Shown: positions 21,101 to 31,835 of the stretch, piece after piece
Layout of the letters: each line of letters opens with the position of its first letter
How positions within the stretch are numbered: the first letter of the stretch is position 1
Assembly (NCBI GenBank): GCA_002049455.2
Contig: KV918929.1
Location: forward strand, 62,001 to 126,000
Reading direction: 5' to 3'
Length of the DNA: 64,000 nucleotides
DNA from: Porphyra umbilicalis
Lineage: Eukaryota; Rhodophyta; Bangiophyceae; Bangiales; Bangiaceae
Translations under genes and position numbers: made by a program
The notes under the pieces: model-generated
The model's database searches: none
The model's input: only the letters and a program-made list of their open reading frames with translations
What the model was told of the DNA's origin: nothing

Positions 21101-22587
21101 ATGGCACGCTACCGAACATGCAGGTCGTCGCAGCCACCCTTGTCGCTCTTTGCGCTGTCCGTGCTTCCCGTCACTGTTTGTGCCGACAAGCCACCCCCCG
21201 TCGGTTCCCCTGGCGCTCTCTGATGAGTCGGGTGCCCCATTGTCGCCTCCCGCCGCACCAGGTAAGCTTGTCCTTTTCTGATGGCGGCGGGTGACTGTGC
21301 GATCGAGGAAGGCGAAGTTTGTCGTTCATGGTGCGCTGCAGATGCTGTTGTCAATTTCAGACCTTGCGTTTCGGGCAACTGCCTGTTGGACACGCACTCA
21401 CCGTGCTTTTTCTGTTTCGTCTTTCTTTCAATTTTGTCGGTTTGGCATGGGTCGTTTTTCTTGTGATGCGCCGCCTTCTCTATTGCTTTCTCACAGAAAG
21501 TACATCTACTCTTCGTCGATGCGGTGCATGTCGCGCGGTCGGGCATCAGCTGCCGCGCTGCCCGCTCTACCTGAAAGGCGAGGTCCAATGAGGCTGTGGC
21601 TCGCCGTCGTGCACTCAATGCGCGGTGTCCTACCCCAAGTGCGTCTCCAAAGGGCATTCCGAGGACACCCTTGTCGAGGCGGTGCGGAAGGGGACGACTG
21701 CCCGCTTCGCCTGCCCGCAACTCGATGAGGAAGCAATGCCCGATCGGATGATGCGAAAGGCTCCCCCGACTGCTCGGGCCCAGCGAGAAGTCGCCCAAGC
21801 TGGAAAGAAGCAGCCGGCTGAAATTTCATGCAATTCTGGGTCGCTATTGACCTCGCATTTGCGGCAGTCGGCGCTGGAGGACAAGTTGGGCTTGGGCGGT
21901 GCGGCAGCGACGGCTCCTGTGTGGATGTCGAAGGGCGTGGCGGCGGCCCTAGAGGACGACGGTGCGCCGCGCGCTGTGAGCCGCATGCTCTGAGCCTTTG
22001 TGGCCGACAGCGCGGCGCACGGCAGCGGGGGGTCCTCACAGCCGCCGCCGGGGCCCCTCGAGACGCTTGACACTGACGTCGGTCACAAGGCCATGATCGA
22101 CAACCTCAAGGTTGCCATGAGAAAGCGCCCTCGCTACTCAAACGACCAGCGCACGGCCATGCGGCGGCGGGCTGCCGAGGCTGGCCTGCAAGCGGCACGT
22201 GGGGGGGCTTTTTCGGCAGAGATATTGGGCTCGGCCAATCCCTATTTTGGGGTCATGTCGCTGCCGCTGAAGCGAGCCGCCGTACGCTACGTGCAGCTGT
22301 CCGACGGTCCAATCATCAACAAGGTCAAGAGTGCGATCGACGAATTCGTTGTCGAGAAGGCGTACCACGGTGGCTCCGTGACGAGCCAGGAGTTCACGAC
22401 GGAGCAAGTGTGCGCCGAGTTGATGGGTTGCGCCGTAAGGGCCGAACTGCAGCTGCCCTCGGTGCTGCCATCGATGCGACAATTCATCAAGGAGTTGCGC
22501 CAAGGGGAGGAGAACCGGAGGCCGTTCTTCTATCCGGCAAAGTCTGGGTCACCCCACCGGCCCACAAGCGCAGAGATAATTGATTGA
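21100..22587 (+). pseudogene. unidentified Cys-rich protein gene, probably transposable-element derived
   Basis: One frame is followed from about 21497 to 22587 with two breaks. Its start carries a zinc-knuckle-like motif CGACRAVGHQLPRC (C-x2-C-x4-H-x4-C), then CGSPSCTQC and YPKCVSKGH. The rest is Ala/Gly/Pro-rich and ends with a helical part (VCAELMGCAVRAELQLP, SMRQFIKELRQGEENRRPFF). A candidate intron at 21262-21496 (CAG|GTAAGC ... TTTCTCACAG) joins the frame to an upstream exon with matching phase. It is convergent with the Tc1/mariner-type transposase at 24.2-25.2 kb and could be an accessory ORF, but a retroelement Gag-like origin cannot be excluded. I do not recognise the family. Confidence 0.4.
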
Positions 22588-22954
22588 TGGTGTGTAGGTC
22601 AGAGCGAACACGGTGTGTATGTTTGAAGCCTCTCAAGAAACAGAACTCTGACCTCAGCTATGCAAACCGAACGCCTGCGTTGACGGTAAGAGAGCGTCAG
22701 CATCCACAAGCGACATCCACCGTCGTCCAGAACCACTCCGCCTCAGTCAAACGTCTACATTGTAGCGTTGCCAATGTACATCATGATGAGCGCGAACTCG
22801 CGTACTCACTTTATTCCCTCCAAGACGAACACGCCACCGCACAGCTCCGCAACATACAGACTGTTACATCTACAACCGCGGCACACGTCCGCGCATCACA
22901 ACAGAAAAGAACGCGACTGAACAGGAAGGGCCGCCGTTCTTTAGGCCTAGGGCT
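22588..22954. other. no gene seen
   Basis: AT-richer spacer between the broken Cys-rich ORF and the 333-bp repeat. Nothing recognisable. Confidence 0.5.
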
Positions 22955-23860
22955 GCAGATGAGAGAAACCTCATCAGAAACCTAATATTAGGCCAGATTC
23001 GTGATCGACGCATGCGAGTTACTCTATGCGACCGCGGGGGAGGTCGTAGAAATGTGCCCCGAGCGTGGCGCCATGGCCATGTCCTGAATGCCTGCATCCC
23101 GATGTAGACGGTCAGCACCCAAATGCGAATACCTCGGCCGTTTCTTGTCCGTGAGGGCCTTACTTGGAAGCAAAATATGTGGCAGAGCCTCAGCTACGTG
23201 GTCCATAGCTGTAGGGAACAAGTACGTTTCACCGCAGAAAGATAGTCCACGCACCGCGTACGGCCGATTTTCCGCGTGAATAGGCCGGCAGATGAGGGGA
23301 ACCTCATCAGAAACGAAATATGAGGCCAGAGTCGTGACCGACGCATGCGGGTTACTCTATGCGACCGCGGGGGAGCTCGAAGAAACGTACCCCGAGCGTG
23401 GCGCCATGGCCATGTCCTGGTTGCATGTTTCCCGATGTAGACGATCAGCACCCCAGTGCGAAGAACTCGGCGGTTTCTTGCCCGTGAGAGGCTTTCATCG
23501 GGAAAATTATTAGCCAGAGCCTTAGCTACGAGGTCCACAGCCGAAGGGTACAAGTGCATTTTACCGCAGAAAGATAGTCCACGCGGCGCGTACGGCCGAC
23601 TTTCCGCATGAATAGGCCTGCAGATGAGGGGGACCTCATCAGAAACCCAATATGAGGCCAACGTTGTGACATACACATGCGAGTTACTCCGTGTGAGCGC
23701 GGGGGAGGTCGTAGAAACGTGCCCCGAGCGTGGCGCCATGGCCATGTCCTGATTGCCTGTATTCCGAAGTAGACGGTCAGCACCCAAACGCGAGTACCTC
23801 CGCGGGTTTCTTGTCTATGACGTCCATAGGTCCCTCTCATCTACAGCCGTTTACATGTGG
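22955..23860. repeat. ~333-bp tandem repeat, three copies
   Basis: GCAGATGAG followed by ACCTCATCAGAAAC recurs at 22955, 23288 and 23620 (spacing 333 and 332). Each unit also holds GCGTGGCGCCATGGCCATGT and CGCAGAAAGATAGTCCACGC-like blocks. The minus strand has partly conserved frames (GLSFCG, then VAKAL), but I recognise no domain. Confidence 0.85.
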
Positions 23861-24242
23861 TGACGCGGCGGCATGGGCAGAGGCGGGTATGTTTCTTTCG
23901 TGAGGAGGCGTTGGACGCGGCAGCTCTGGAGTTGTTCCTAGTGGCGGGCGTGTATTGTTTGCGTCTTCTCGCGGATGCATTGGTCTGCACACATCTGAGT
24001 TTCTCTCTTTTGTGGCTTGCTTGTTCGTGTTGGTCGCGCGCGTGCTGTGACGGTCATGGCCGGCTGCCATGTATCGATAGACGCTGTACGATCACATCGA
24101 GAGATTCACTGCGGGGCACTGTGATGATGTACATTGTGGCACTGTCGTTGAGTCTCAGTGCTGCTGTGACGACGTCAATGTGTGCTGAATACATGCTCAG
24201 AGGTGTATGTGACGTACATCTGGTACCGACGCACTTCTGCTT
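23861..24242. other. no gene seen
   Basis: A spacer on the 3' side of the Tc1-type transposase. Nothing recognisable beyond short frames. Confidence 0.5.
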
Positions 24243-25221
24243 TCACAAACCCAGTGCACATATCCCCCATAATTCTGTTGAGCATGTTATCAATGGTCGA
24301 CACGGGCCAGTCGTTAAACTTGCTTTGTGACGACCACCGACGCAGCTAGCTGCTCCCCTTCGGAAAGCGTCTTCAATCGGGTTGAAGTCGGAGAAATATG
24401 GCGGAAGAAGCAACACAAACACAGCCCGCGCGCGGACTGCGGCCAATGCAACCTCGTCGTGCACACGCGCATTGTCAAGAGTCAGAACACATCTGGCCTC
24501 CTGCTCATCTCACGCCGGTTTCGGGTCGTTAGACTTCAATGAAGGCAACAGGTGCCGCACCAAAAACAAGACAAAGTCGACAGACGATTGGCCCGGGGGC
24601 GGGAACGTGATCATCCAATCGATAACCTCATCCTGCGCCATTGCGACGAAAAAGCTCGTGCACACACCAGCGGAGGAGGCCACGTAGCACTCCGCGCGCT
24701 CCTCACGCAGCGCCCACGCCCACCGCCTCTCCGCCGCCCTCCCCACGCGGTGAGCCTCGTCAACGTACACGCGGCATCGGAGCGGTATCTTCCACTGCTC
24801 CTCAACCCACAGCAACCGCCGCGCCTCATTTCGGGCGATGAAGGCCCTCTCAATAACCTTGCGAGTGAAGCCGTTGCGAGCCAAAAATCCGCAGACGGTG
24901 TTGTTGGAGACTCTAGCTACGCCTTGCACCAAGCCGACCACGTGGCTAACCGCCACGCAATCTCATCCAAGAAGAATTCGGGCTCAGCAGTCACGGCAGC
25001 CAGCACGACGCTCTTCAGCTCCAGATCGTCCATCCGGTTGTCCCAGTGGCAGTTCCACATGCGGGGTCATAGTGCAACGCACCGCCCGTGTCGCTGAAGT
25101 ATCGGAGAAACCGCGTCAGCGACCGCCGAGACATCCGCGTGGAGCGGGCGGCCTCTGCCACCCCCTTGCTATCAACGAGCACCATGCGGACGGCCGTCTT
25201 GCGGTTCTCCTCGGACTTCAT
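24243..25221 (-). pseudogene. Tc1/mariner-type (IS630, DDE_3) transposase, broken
   Basis: On the minus strand from the ATG at 25221: MKSEENRKTAVRMVLV, then GVAEAARSTRMSRRSL, a helix-turn-helix of the type that starts these transposases. Further along come FLDEIAWRLA-like and VSNNTVCGFLARNGFTRKVI (second HTH), Asp 1 in VYVDEAHRVGR, Asp 2 in LTLDNARVHDEVALA, and Glu in LLPPYFSDFNPIEDAF. All three acidic residues survive, but the parts lie in about three frames, with changes between 25015 and 24960 and again between 24510 and 24470. It is therefore a decayed copy, or has introns I cannot confirm. TA-flanked MITEs such as 2692-2824 could be its dependents. Confidence 0.75.
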
Positions 25222-28200
25222 ACTCAGCGCCAGACTGGGATGGATGACGACGGGGGTGGGGAGTAGGATAGTGCAACAATAAGGGGGGGCCCAGTGCCAA
25301 ACTCTGGCAACTGGCGGAATGAGACGGGGGGGATAGCGGTGGAGGGGTGGCCGGGGTGGGCAGGCGGGAGCGAGGTGCGGGCTTGTCGGGCCTGCACTGA
25401 GCCAGTGTGCCTGCAATCGGGTGTGCGGGCGCCCGGGCGGCAGCCCACATGAACCGGGCAGAATCGAGAGTTTCTCCCGCGCGACCAGCAGACAGAGTGC
25501 GGTTTCTGAGAGAATTTGAGCCTGTGCTCGTCTGTCTCTGCGATCAGTCGATCCAGCCGCATTTTCTGAAGGCTGGCGCCGACCCAGCACCCTTCCCTCG
25601 TCTCGGGAACAGAAAGGACAAGCCAGTCAGCTTCCAGTACACACTTACAAGCGATAGGCGATGAACAGATCAGGACAGCTGTCGCGTGCCGGGGCACTTG
25701 TGATGAATCCTACTGGTCTCGAGTCATCTTTTTACGGTCTTGCCACAAGAAAGGGAGTCAAATTCGGCCCGTTCCCACTTCTTGTTCGGCAATTCTCTGA
25801 TATTGAGAACTTTCCGAGTGGCACAGTTGTGCAGCAGCACTCTTGTTCACGTCCGCAGAGGACAAATTTGGGACATCAGCAATACTTGGGGGGTACTCGG
25901 GCATACTGGGGCCCAATTTCCGTACTGTGGGGCCGAAACGGAAGCCCGGAGCCCAAAATGAAGCCCGGCCGCAGCCCAGCCTTGGCCAGGGCGGCCGAAA
26001 CGTGGGCTACAATTGTGCATGTCACGTACTAGAGACGGCTCGAGACGGCCCGAGAAGGCGACTGGATTCCGCGTCTTGTAACACACGACTAAAGCAGACT
26101 ACAAGTCGATCAAAACCCAGGCAAATCGAGGCCTCAGGGGCTGTTTCATCGGTACTCTGCACACCCTCGCCATTCCCAGACGGCTGCCAAGTTTTACGAC
26201 TTGTGGCATGGCTGAATGCAGGCTACAAGTGGAGCGATTCGGCCCATTTTCAGCAACCGCTGGGCAGCTTGGGGCGGGAAGGCGGCTCCGGGTCACAAGT
26301 CACAGATGATCAGTGTCGCTGGAATGCCCGGAGGCCTCTTCGCTGAACACGTGCGAAGCTGACAGCTTCGTAGCAGCCCAATGTCACACATCATGCCTGG
26401 TGTACAGTGTGTTGTTTCTTTATCAGCCGACTCGGATGGAGGAGCCAATAACAATACGTGCTGAAGCACGTGCTGAAGCACGAACGTCGTGTTGCGACGT
26501 GCTAAATGACACGGGTTCACACTCTGTCAGCTGAGGTGGTCCGCGCCAATACGTATGGCAGGCCCTCTTTGTGCTTGGGTTGTTTTTCGGTGGCACGACA
26601 CGGCCGCACGAAAATACCGCGTTGCAGACTTCGAGCGAATCGCGTTTCTTTCAATCTCACGCGGAGGCTCCTACCCGCTGGGGGTGATCCCAGGACAGTT
26701 ACGTGCCAGTCCGACGCTGTCGATCGAGGCGGCCGCAAGCCTGATCCACGGGCGCGACCTTCGCGAGCACGCGCCGACAACAAAGTCGGAACATGACGGC
26801 TCGCGTGCCATGCGACCTTGCAGTCGGACCCACCGTCTTTCTCACCCCCGCCCCCTCCCGCCTCTCTCCTCGCCGACTCGCCCAGGGGCGCCCTGTCTCT
26901 TCTCTTATAGTTTCCAGGCATGCGAACTCACGAGATCTCTTTTGACATGAACGGTGCAGTGCGTTGCACGGGTCACGGTTGGCACATGTACGTGCTACGC
27001 AATCCGCCTCTTTCGCGTGTGTTTCTCTTTTCTGTGCGCAAGTGACAAACGAGACAACCATCAACTGCCTGCGCTCATAGGGTTCAGTTCCTTGGAATAC
27101 CGTACGCTGCCGACAGAGAGAGTGCTAACCGATTCTCCTTTTCCCTGCTCCTCTCGTACCTGCCTTGGACTTTGTGATCGCCTCTCGTCTGCTTGTCCTG
27201 GTGTCACTGTGATCTGCTGCCTGGTGTCATGTTATTTCTCGCGTTGGTCGTGGCTTGGAGGGCTTGCTTCTTATCGTGTTCGCATTCCGTCTCCGCTCTC
27301 TGCCCTCTGCTCTGGTTGTTTCTTCTGTTTTCCTGCCTGTTGTCCATTTTCTTGACGTTCTGGGTGGTGCGCAGGTGGATGCCTGCCTTCAATAGTGGTA
27401 GTCTCGGCGTAAATGTGGTTGTGAGCAGTCGGGCTGATGAAGTGTATGAAAAAAAAATCCCGGACGCAGTGTCAGCAATCCTCTAGAACGACTGCCGGCA
27501 GGCCCAAAGCGTAGCGCCCACAAATTCGGCAGGACGCATCTCTGCGAGACACGTACCTTTGTCGGCGCGCGATACGTTTCAATGGAATGGTCGGCTCCGC
27601 TTCAAGTCTTGTGCATTTACATTCCGTCTGGACAGGGCCCCCACAGAGCCCTTGACTGGGGGGTGCACGATAACCACCCCCCCTTTTAGAGACATCAATG
27701 GCCAGTGTCACAGTACATGCACGTCTTGAAAGGCGAATAATCGCTGGTGTACTGGTTTGGAAGATCACTGTGGGGAAACGACGCAAGTAACCCCGCGAAT
27801 GTGTGTACTGCGCCCATTTCTCCTCAATCTGAAATGCGACGCGCTGTACTGGCCAGTACACCCCAGTACAGTGATACACTTTCCCGACGATCATGCACTA
27901 AAACTCTGACCACTGGGCACCCTTCCGCACCACACACCATGATGGTGTTGATCCGACACCATATGGTCGTTGCACCGAAAGCTGGAGAGGCCCCAGTCAA
28001 GCCGATCGATGTCTGGGCCAATCAAACACAGAAGAGCGCCTCTTGGTTAGGCCTGGACTCTCCATTTTTTGGCGCAACCACAATAATCCGGTGGTATGGT
28101 GTCAGATCTGCACCATCCCAACAAGGGTTGCTACACGCACCTCGGGGCGCGGTTAAGAGCGCTTTGAGGGCGCGCTGAACAGTGCGATTTCGGTGCGTCT

Positions 28201-29251
28201 GCGCCACGCTCCCCATATGGGAAGGGGCGCTTTTGGGGCTCAAACTGTTATTTCTGCTCAGCTAAGTATAGACGTGACACTAGGTTGTTTCACGATGGCA
28301 AGTTTGGTGCGGATCCGCACCGAAAGGATGATATGAAATTCTTGAAGAGTTTTAAATTGAATATGAATACTCCCGAGTTTGGAAAACATATTTTCGAACT
28401 TGCGGGGTGCGGAAAATCCGGGGGCACCCTCCAAACCCCCCCGTCGTTCACGATAAGGCTCCGAGATCCGTCCGCACCCCTCTTGGATCCGCCGCTGTGG
28501 AAGATCCCCCTTCCAGAGATGCGGATTTTGCAGGGCGTGACCAGCGGAAATCCGCCCCCCCCCCTCAAGAGGTCGGAAATAAGGGTTCATGCAGTCGACT
28601 GTCTGCCCCGCGTACACAGAACCACTGTCTCAAAAACGCTTCGTATAACCTTTGAAGGTCCTTGTGGTCATGCTGCATGCTTGTTGCCTTGTCACCTTCT
28701 GGTACTTTGTTACGAGCTGTCCATAACTCTATGCGGAACCCTGAGCGCCGTGGGACTAAGAGCAGAGCCACCAACGCCACATCGACTCCGAACCAGAACT
28801 CATTTAAGGCTACCACGTGAACAACCTGCGTGGATATCATTGGGCACCCGGCACGTTCCCACCCGGTTCCGAACTGCCATATATATATGCTTCGTACTTG
28901 TCAACAAACCGGGGCTACATTCACAAACCGAAGCTAAAATATGTGGAAATAACTAGCCGCATTGCTGGCTCTGGCGTTTCAAATCTATCGGCCTGAGGCG
29001 CCACTCAGAAGGGAGCTCACGCTGCCAGGTGTGGCCCTGCGATCTCAGACAAATGACGAGAATCGCCGGCACAGGCGCTTTACCTGGACGGTGGGCCGCC
29101 TCATAGGCCATTTGGAGCCTGTCGGCCAGGGGCGCCTGGGCACAGAGTAAGACTTTTTATGGAGGCAAGTGTCTCGCTCACCTGACCTGCTTTCTGCGAC
29201 GGCGCTCACCGTGACGGGCGTGCCCACCAGTTCCAGTCCACTACTCCACCG
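25222..29251. other. gene-poor region
   Basis: There is mostly unique sequence of moderate GC. Notable items are a tandem ACGTGCTGAAGC with a nearby palindrome (26457-26505), a pyrimidine-rich stretch at about 26860-27370 ending in GTGCGCAG that could be an intron or leader, a foldback at 27941-28117, and a 14-bp perfect palindrome GTGCGGATCCGCAC near 28309. No frame carries a domain I recognise. Confidence 0.5.
27941..28117. mobile_element. foldback element (~177 bp, imperfect inverted repeat arms)
   Basis: GATCCGACACCATA (from 27950) is mirrored by the reverse complement GATCTGACACCATA (28108 backwards), and GATGGTG/CACCATC extends both ends. Inner arms also match (GTTGCACCGAAAGCTGGAGAG versus GTTGCGCCAAAAAATGGAGAG, inverted). 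The arms span most of the element, so it would form one long hairpin. No target duplication was identified. Confidence 0.55.
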
Positions 29252-30475
29252 TTGGCGCCGCCGCTCCTGGGTCCGACGTCCCACCCACCATCCCCTCTAC
29301 CGCGCTCGCTTCCCTCCCGTGGCGTTACCGCGGCTCGGCCAAGAGCTGGCCTACTACAAGGATACACTCTTCGCGGCTGCCTCTATCTCCCTGCTGCGCT
29401 TTGCCTGGAGGCCGAGGCCATGTACGAGCGTGATATGGCTGAAGCTACCAAGACTGGCCATGACGCGGCCAAGAAGATTGTTACCGTGATCAAGAGCGAG
29501 CTTGATTCTTCGATGACGGGCAAGGGCGCAGCCAGCGCGTTGGCCGCCACGCGACGTCTGGCCTCGGGAGAGGCCGGTGGCAGCGGGAGTGGGAACCGAA
29601 AGGCTGATGGCTACGAGGAGTTCGATGTGGTCGAGAAGGAGGGCAAGATGGACGGAGAGGCCCCGGACAGCAAGGGCGGGGCTGCGCGCAACGGCTCTGA
29701 CGGCGCCGTCCAGGCGGCCAAGAAGACGGTGGCCGGCATGTCGGCCTCGCATAAGGCCGACGTGGTTGACGCGGCCGCCGCGAGCTACAAGCTCCCTGTC
29801 GAAGAGTTTACTCGTGCGCTCAAGGCCGTCGACGCGCTCGGCATGAAGTGGTCAACGCGCGCGCAGCGAGCGGTCCTCCGCGGCGCTACCATGGAGCAGC
29901 GCGCCATTGCTTTCCCGTTGGCCGAGCGTATCTACGCGGCCAAGCTGCGGAAGGTGGCCGCCGTGAAGGTCTACTGGAACGTGGCGCGCCAGTCGCACTT
30001 GGCCCTGAAGGCAGCGGAGGCTTTTGGGCCGCATGTAATGGCCTACGTCAACAGCCAGGCCATCAAGGACGGGTACCAGGGACAGTTCAAGGCTGAAACG
30101 ATTGCGGCCACGGCCGCAGCAGCTGCCAAGGCCAGGTCGGCTTTGGCGGCAGCGGTGGAACCGGAGAAAGGTAAGGGGAAGGGCAAGGCTGTCGCGGCCT
30201 GGGCAGGCGCGCTCGAGACGGTCCAGCGTTCTGCCGCCGCGGCGTCGATGGGGATGAGCAAGGACGCCGCGGCCTCGGCTGCTGATGAGTCAGCGGGGAC
30301 GGGCAAGGCCGAAGCGGCCTCGGCGGTCGAGACCGAGGACGATGACGTTGTCATTTTCAACGTTTTCCTCGCGAACAAGACCGTGGCTGCGGGTTCCGCT
30401 GGTGCGGCGGGGACGGCGAAGACAGCGGAGGAGCTGGTAGCGTGTAAGCCGAAGACAGCGACGTGGAGCTGGTAG
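29252..30475 (+). CDS. unidentified Ala/Lys-rich protein
   Basis: The frame is 407 codons. A start at 29420 (MYERDMAEATKTGHD) is as likely as 29252, because the first 56 residues look unlike protein. The body is helical, Ala/Lys/Glu-rich (DAAKKIVTVIKSELDS, then MSASHKADVVDAAAASYKLP, then RALKAVDALGMKWSTRAQRA). An acidic segment (ETEDDDVVIFNVFLANKT) comes near the C-terminus. A 35-bp tandem duplication at 30431-30500 brings in the present stop. Downstream of it another frame continues protein-like to 30720 (YEDFDGPEWAKWL), so the original protein was probably about 80 residues longer. No domain is recognised; it could belong to an unlisted transposon. Confidence 0.45.
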   Translation: MAPPLLGPTSHPPSPLPRSLPSRGVTAARPRAGLLQGYTLRGCLYLPAALCLEAEAMYERDMAEATKTGHDAAKKIVTVIKSELDSSMTGKGAASALAATRRLASGEAGGSGSGNRKADGYEEFDVVEKEGKMDGEAPDSKGGAARNGSDGAVQAAKKTVAGMSASHKADVVDAAAASYKLPVEEFTRALKAVDALGMKWSTRAQRAVLRGATMEQRAIAFPLAERIYAAKLRKVAAVKVYWNVARQSHLALKAAEAFGPHVMAYVNSQAIKDGYQGQFKAETIAATAAAAAKARSALAAAVEPEKGKGKGKAVAAWAGALETVQRSAAAASMGMSKDAAASAADESAGTGKAEAASAVETEDDDVVIFNVFLANKTVAAGSAGAAGTAKTAEELVACKPKTATWSW

Positions 30476-30500
30476 CGTGTAAGCCGAAGACGGCGACGTG
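30431..30500. repeat. 35-bp tandem duplication
   Basis: GAGCTGGTAGCGTGTAAGCC begins at 30431 and again at 30466, giving a period of 35 with one mismatch in the rest of the unit. As 35 is not a multiple of three, it shifts the reading frame of the ORF that contains it. Confidence 0.9.
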
Positions 30501-30720
30501 TGGGGGGCCAGCCATCGCGGTGGGTGAGGCGGCTGTGGGGGCAGCGGCACCGGGGCGGGCCAACGAGGTCGGCCGAGGCTCCTTTGCTAAACATGAGCCT
30601 CCGCAGGACGGTACAGAGGCTCGTGTGGCGCGTCGGGCTGGATCTTTACCGTCTGTGGCAGGTGTGCTGGGATACGAGGACTTTGACGGTCCGGAGTGGG
30701 CCAAGTGGCTTAGCGAGTGA

Positions 30721-31489
30721 CGGGTTTTGTCTCCTGGTGGGGGGGTGCCGTCAAGGTTGGTGATGATTGCAGAGCGGCCGCTTGTACGACGCGGCCGCGT
30801 ACTGTTTAGTGGCCGGGTGGCCAATTGTGAGACTGCTTGTTATGTTCTGGGCGAGCGGCCGCGTGTATAGCGCGGCCGTGTATTGTGCAGTAGCCGTAGC
30901 GATTGGTGTAGCAGTAGTCGACGCTTCGGCCAGCGCTGCTAGATGCTGCGCGCCTGATTCATGTTCTCGCATTTGAAGGAGTCGTTCTTTGAATTGTCTG
31001 GTTTTTTTTTCTTTTTCTGGCAGAGGTAACTGGTTAAATCGGCGCTTGCCCATCATCTCTTGATTCCCTGCTCTTTTGCAGTACGTTCATTGCTTCATGT
31101 TTTTCTGTTGTTCAACAGGTAGTGGGCAACACGAAGAGCCCGTCTGGCCATGCAGAGGCCAGAGCTTTGTACGTGCCTTTCAATCTGCGGCACATGGTTC
31201 CAGCCCCCTTTCGACCCTTTTGCTCGCCAGGGCCACCAGTGCTGCACGCTTCCCGTCCATTCGTCTGTGTATGTCCGACCCGTGGATTAATCAGAACGTT
31301 TTTTTGTCGTGTACTATTGTATCTCGGACGCGTCCTGAAACCGGCGGGGCCCACCTTGGCATCGATCCGTTTCTGTGATGCCGATGACCTCGCTGTCCGA
31401 GCAATGAATGGGCGCGGCGGGGTGCGCTGTCCACAGTGCCAGCCAAGAAGCGGGGCCACAGGTGTCAACAGGCGTTCCCATGGACGCCC
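30721..31489. other. no gene seen
   Basis: It contains repeated GCGGCCGC-type words (30774-30885) and a T-rich stretch at 31000-31120 with three CAG-ending pyrimidine tracts that resemble splice acceptors. No exon could be assigned. Confidence 0.45.
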
Positions 31490-31835
31490 CTCCCTCACGC
31501 TTCAGAACAGCGAGAGCGGCAATAGAAGTCGCGTGGCCGGGATCATGCAATGGCGTGTTCTGAATGTCTTAGAAGAAGAGATGGCACGGCGCCACGTATT
31601 GACCGACTCTCACGCTTCAGACGCACGAGACCGGCAGCGTAGGTCGCATGGCCCGGATCATGCAATGGCGGGATCTGGTTGGCTCAGAATAAGCCATGGG
31701 ACGGCGCAAAGCGATGACCGGATGTTCCGCTTGAACCCCACGAGACCGACAGCAGAAGTAGCGTGGCCCGGATCACCGAATGGTGGATTCTGACTGGCTA
31801 AAAACAAGAGATCTCAAATATTTTAAGGCGCCGCG
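31490..31835. repeat. ~115-bp tandem repeat, three copies
   Basis: CACGCTTCAG followed by an AGACCGGCAG-like and a GGCCCGGATCATGCAATGG block occurs at 31496 and 31611; a more diverged third copy starts at 31727. Periods are 115 and 116. Confidence 0.75.

Noticed and set aside
21497-22587. Firm assignment of the Cys-rich ORF to a retroelement Gag
   Set aside because: Only one knuckle-like motif supports it; no reverse transcriptase, integrase or long terminal repeats were seen nearby.
22955-23860. CRISPR-like array
   Set aside because: Units of 333 bp are similar along their length; there are no short repeats with unique spacers, and the context is eukaryotic.
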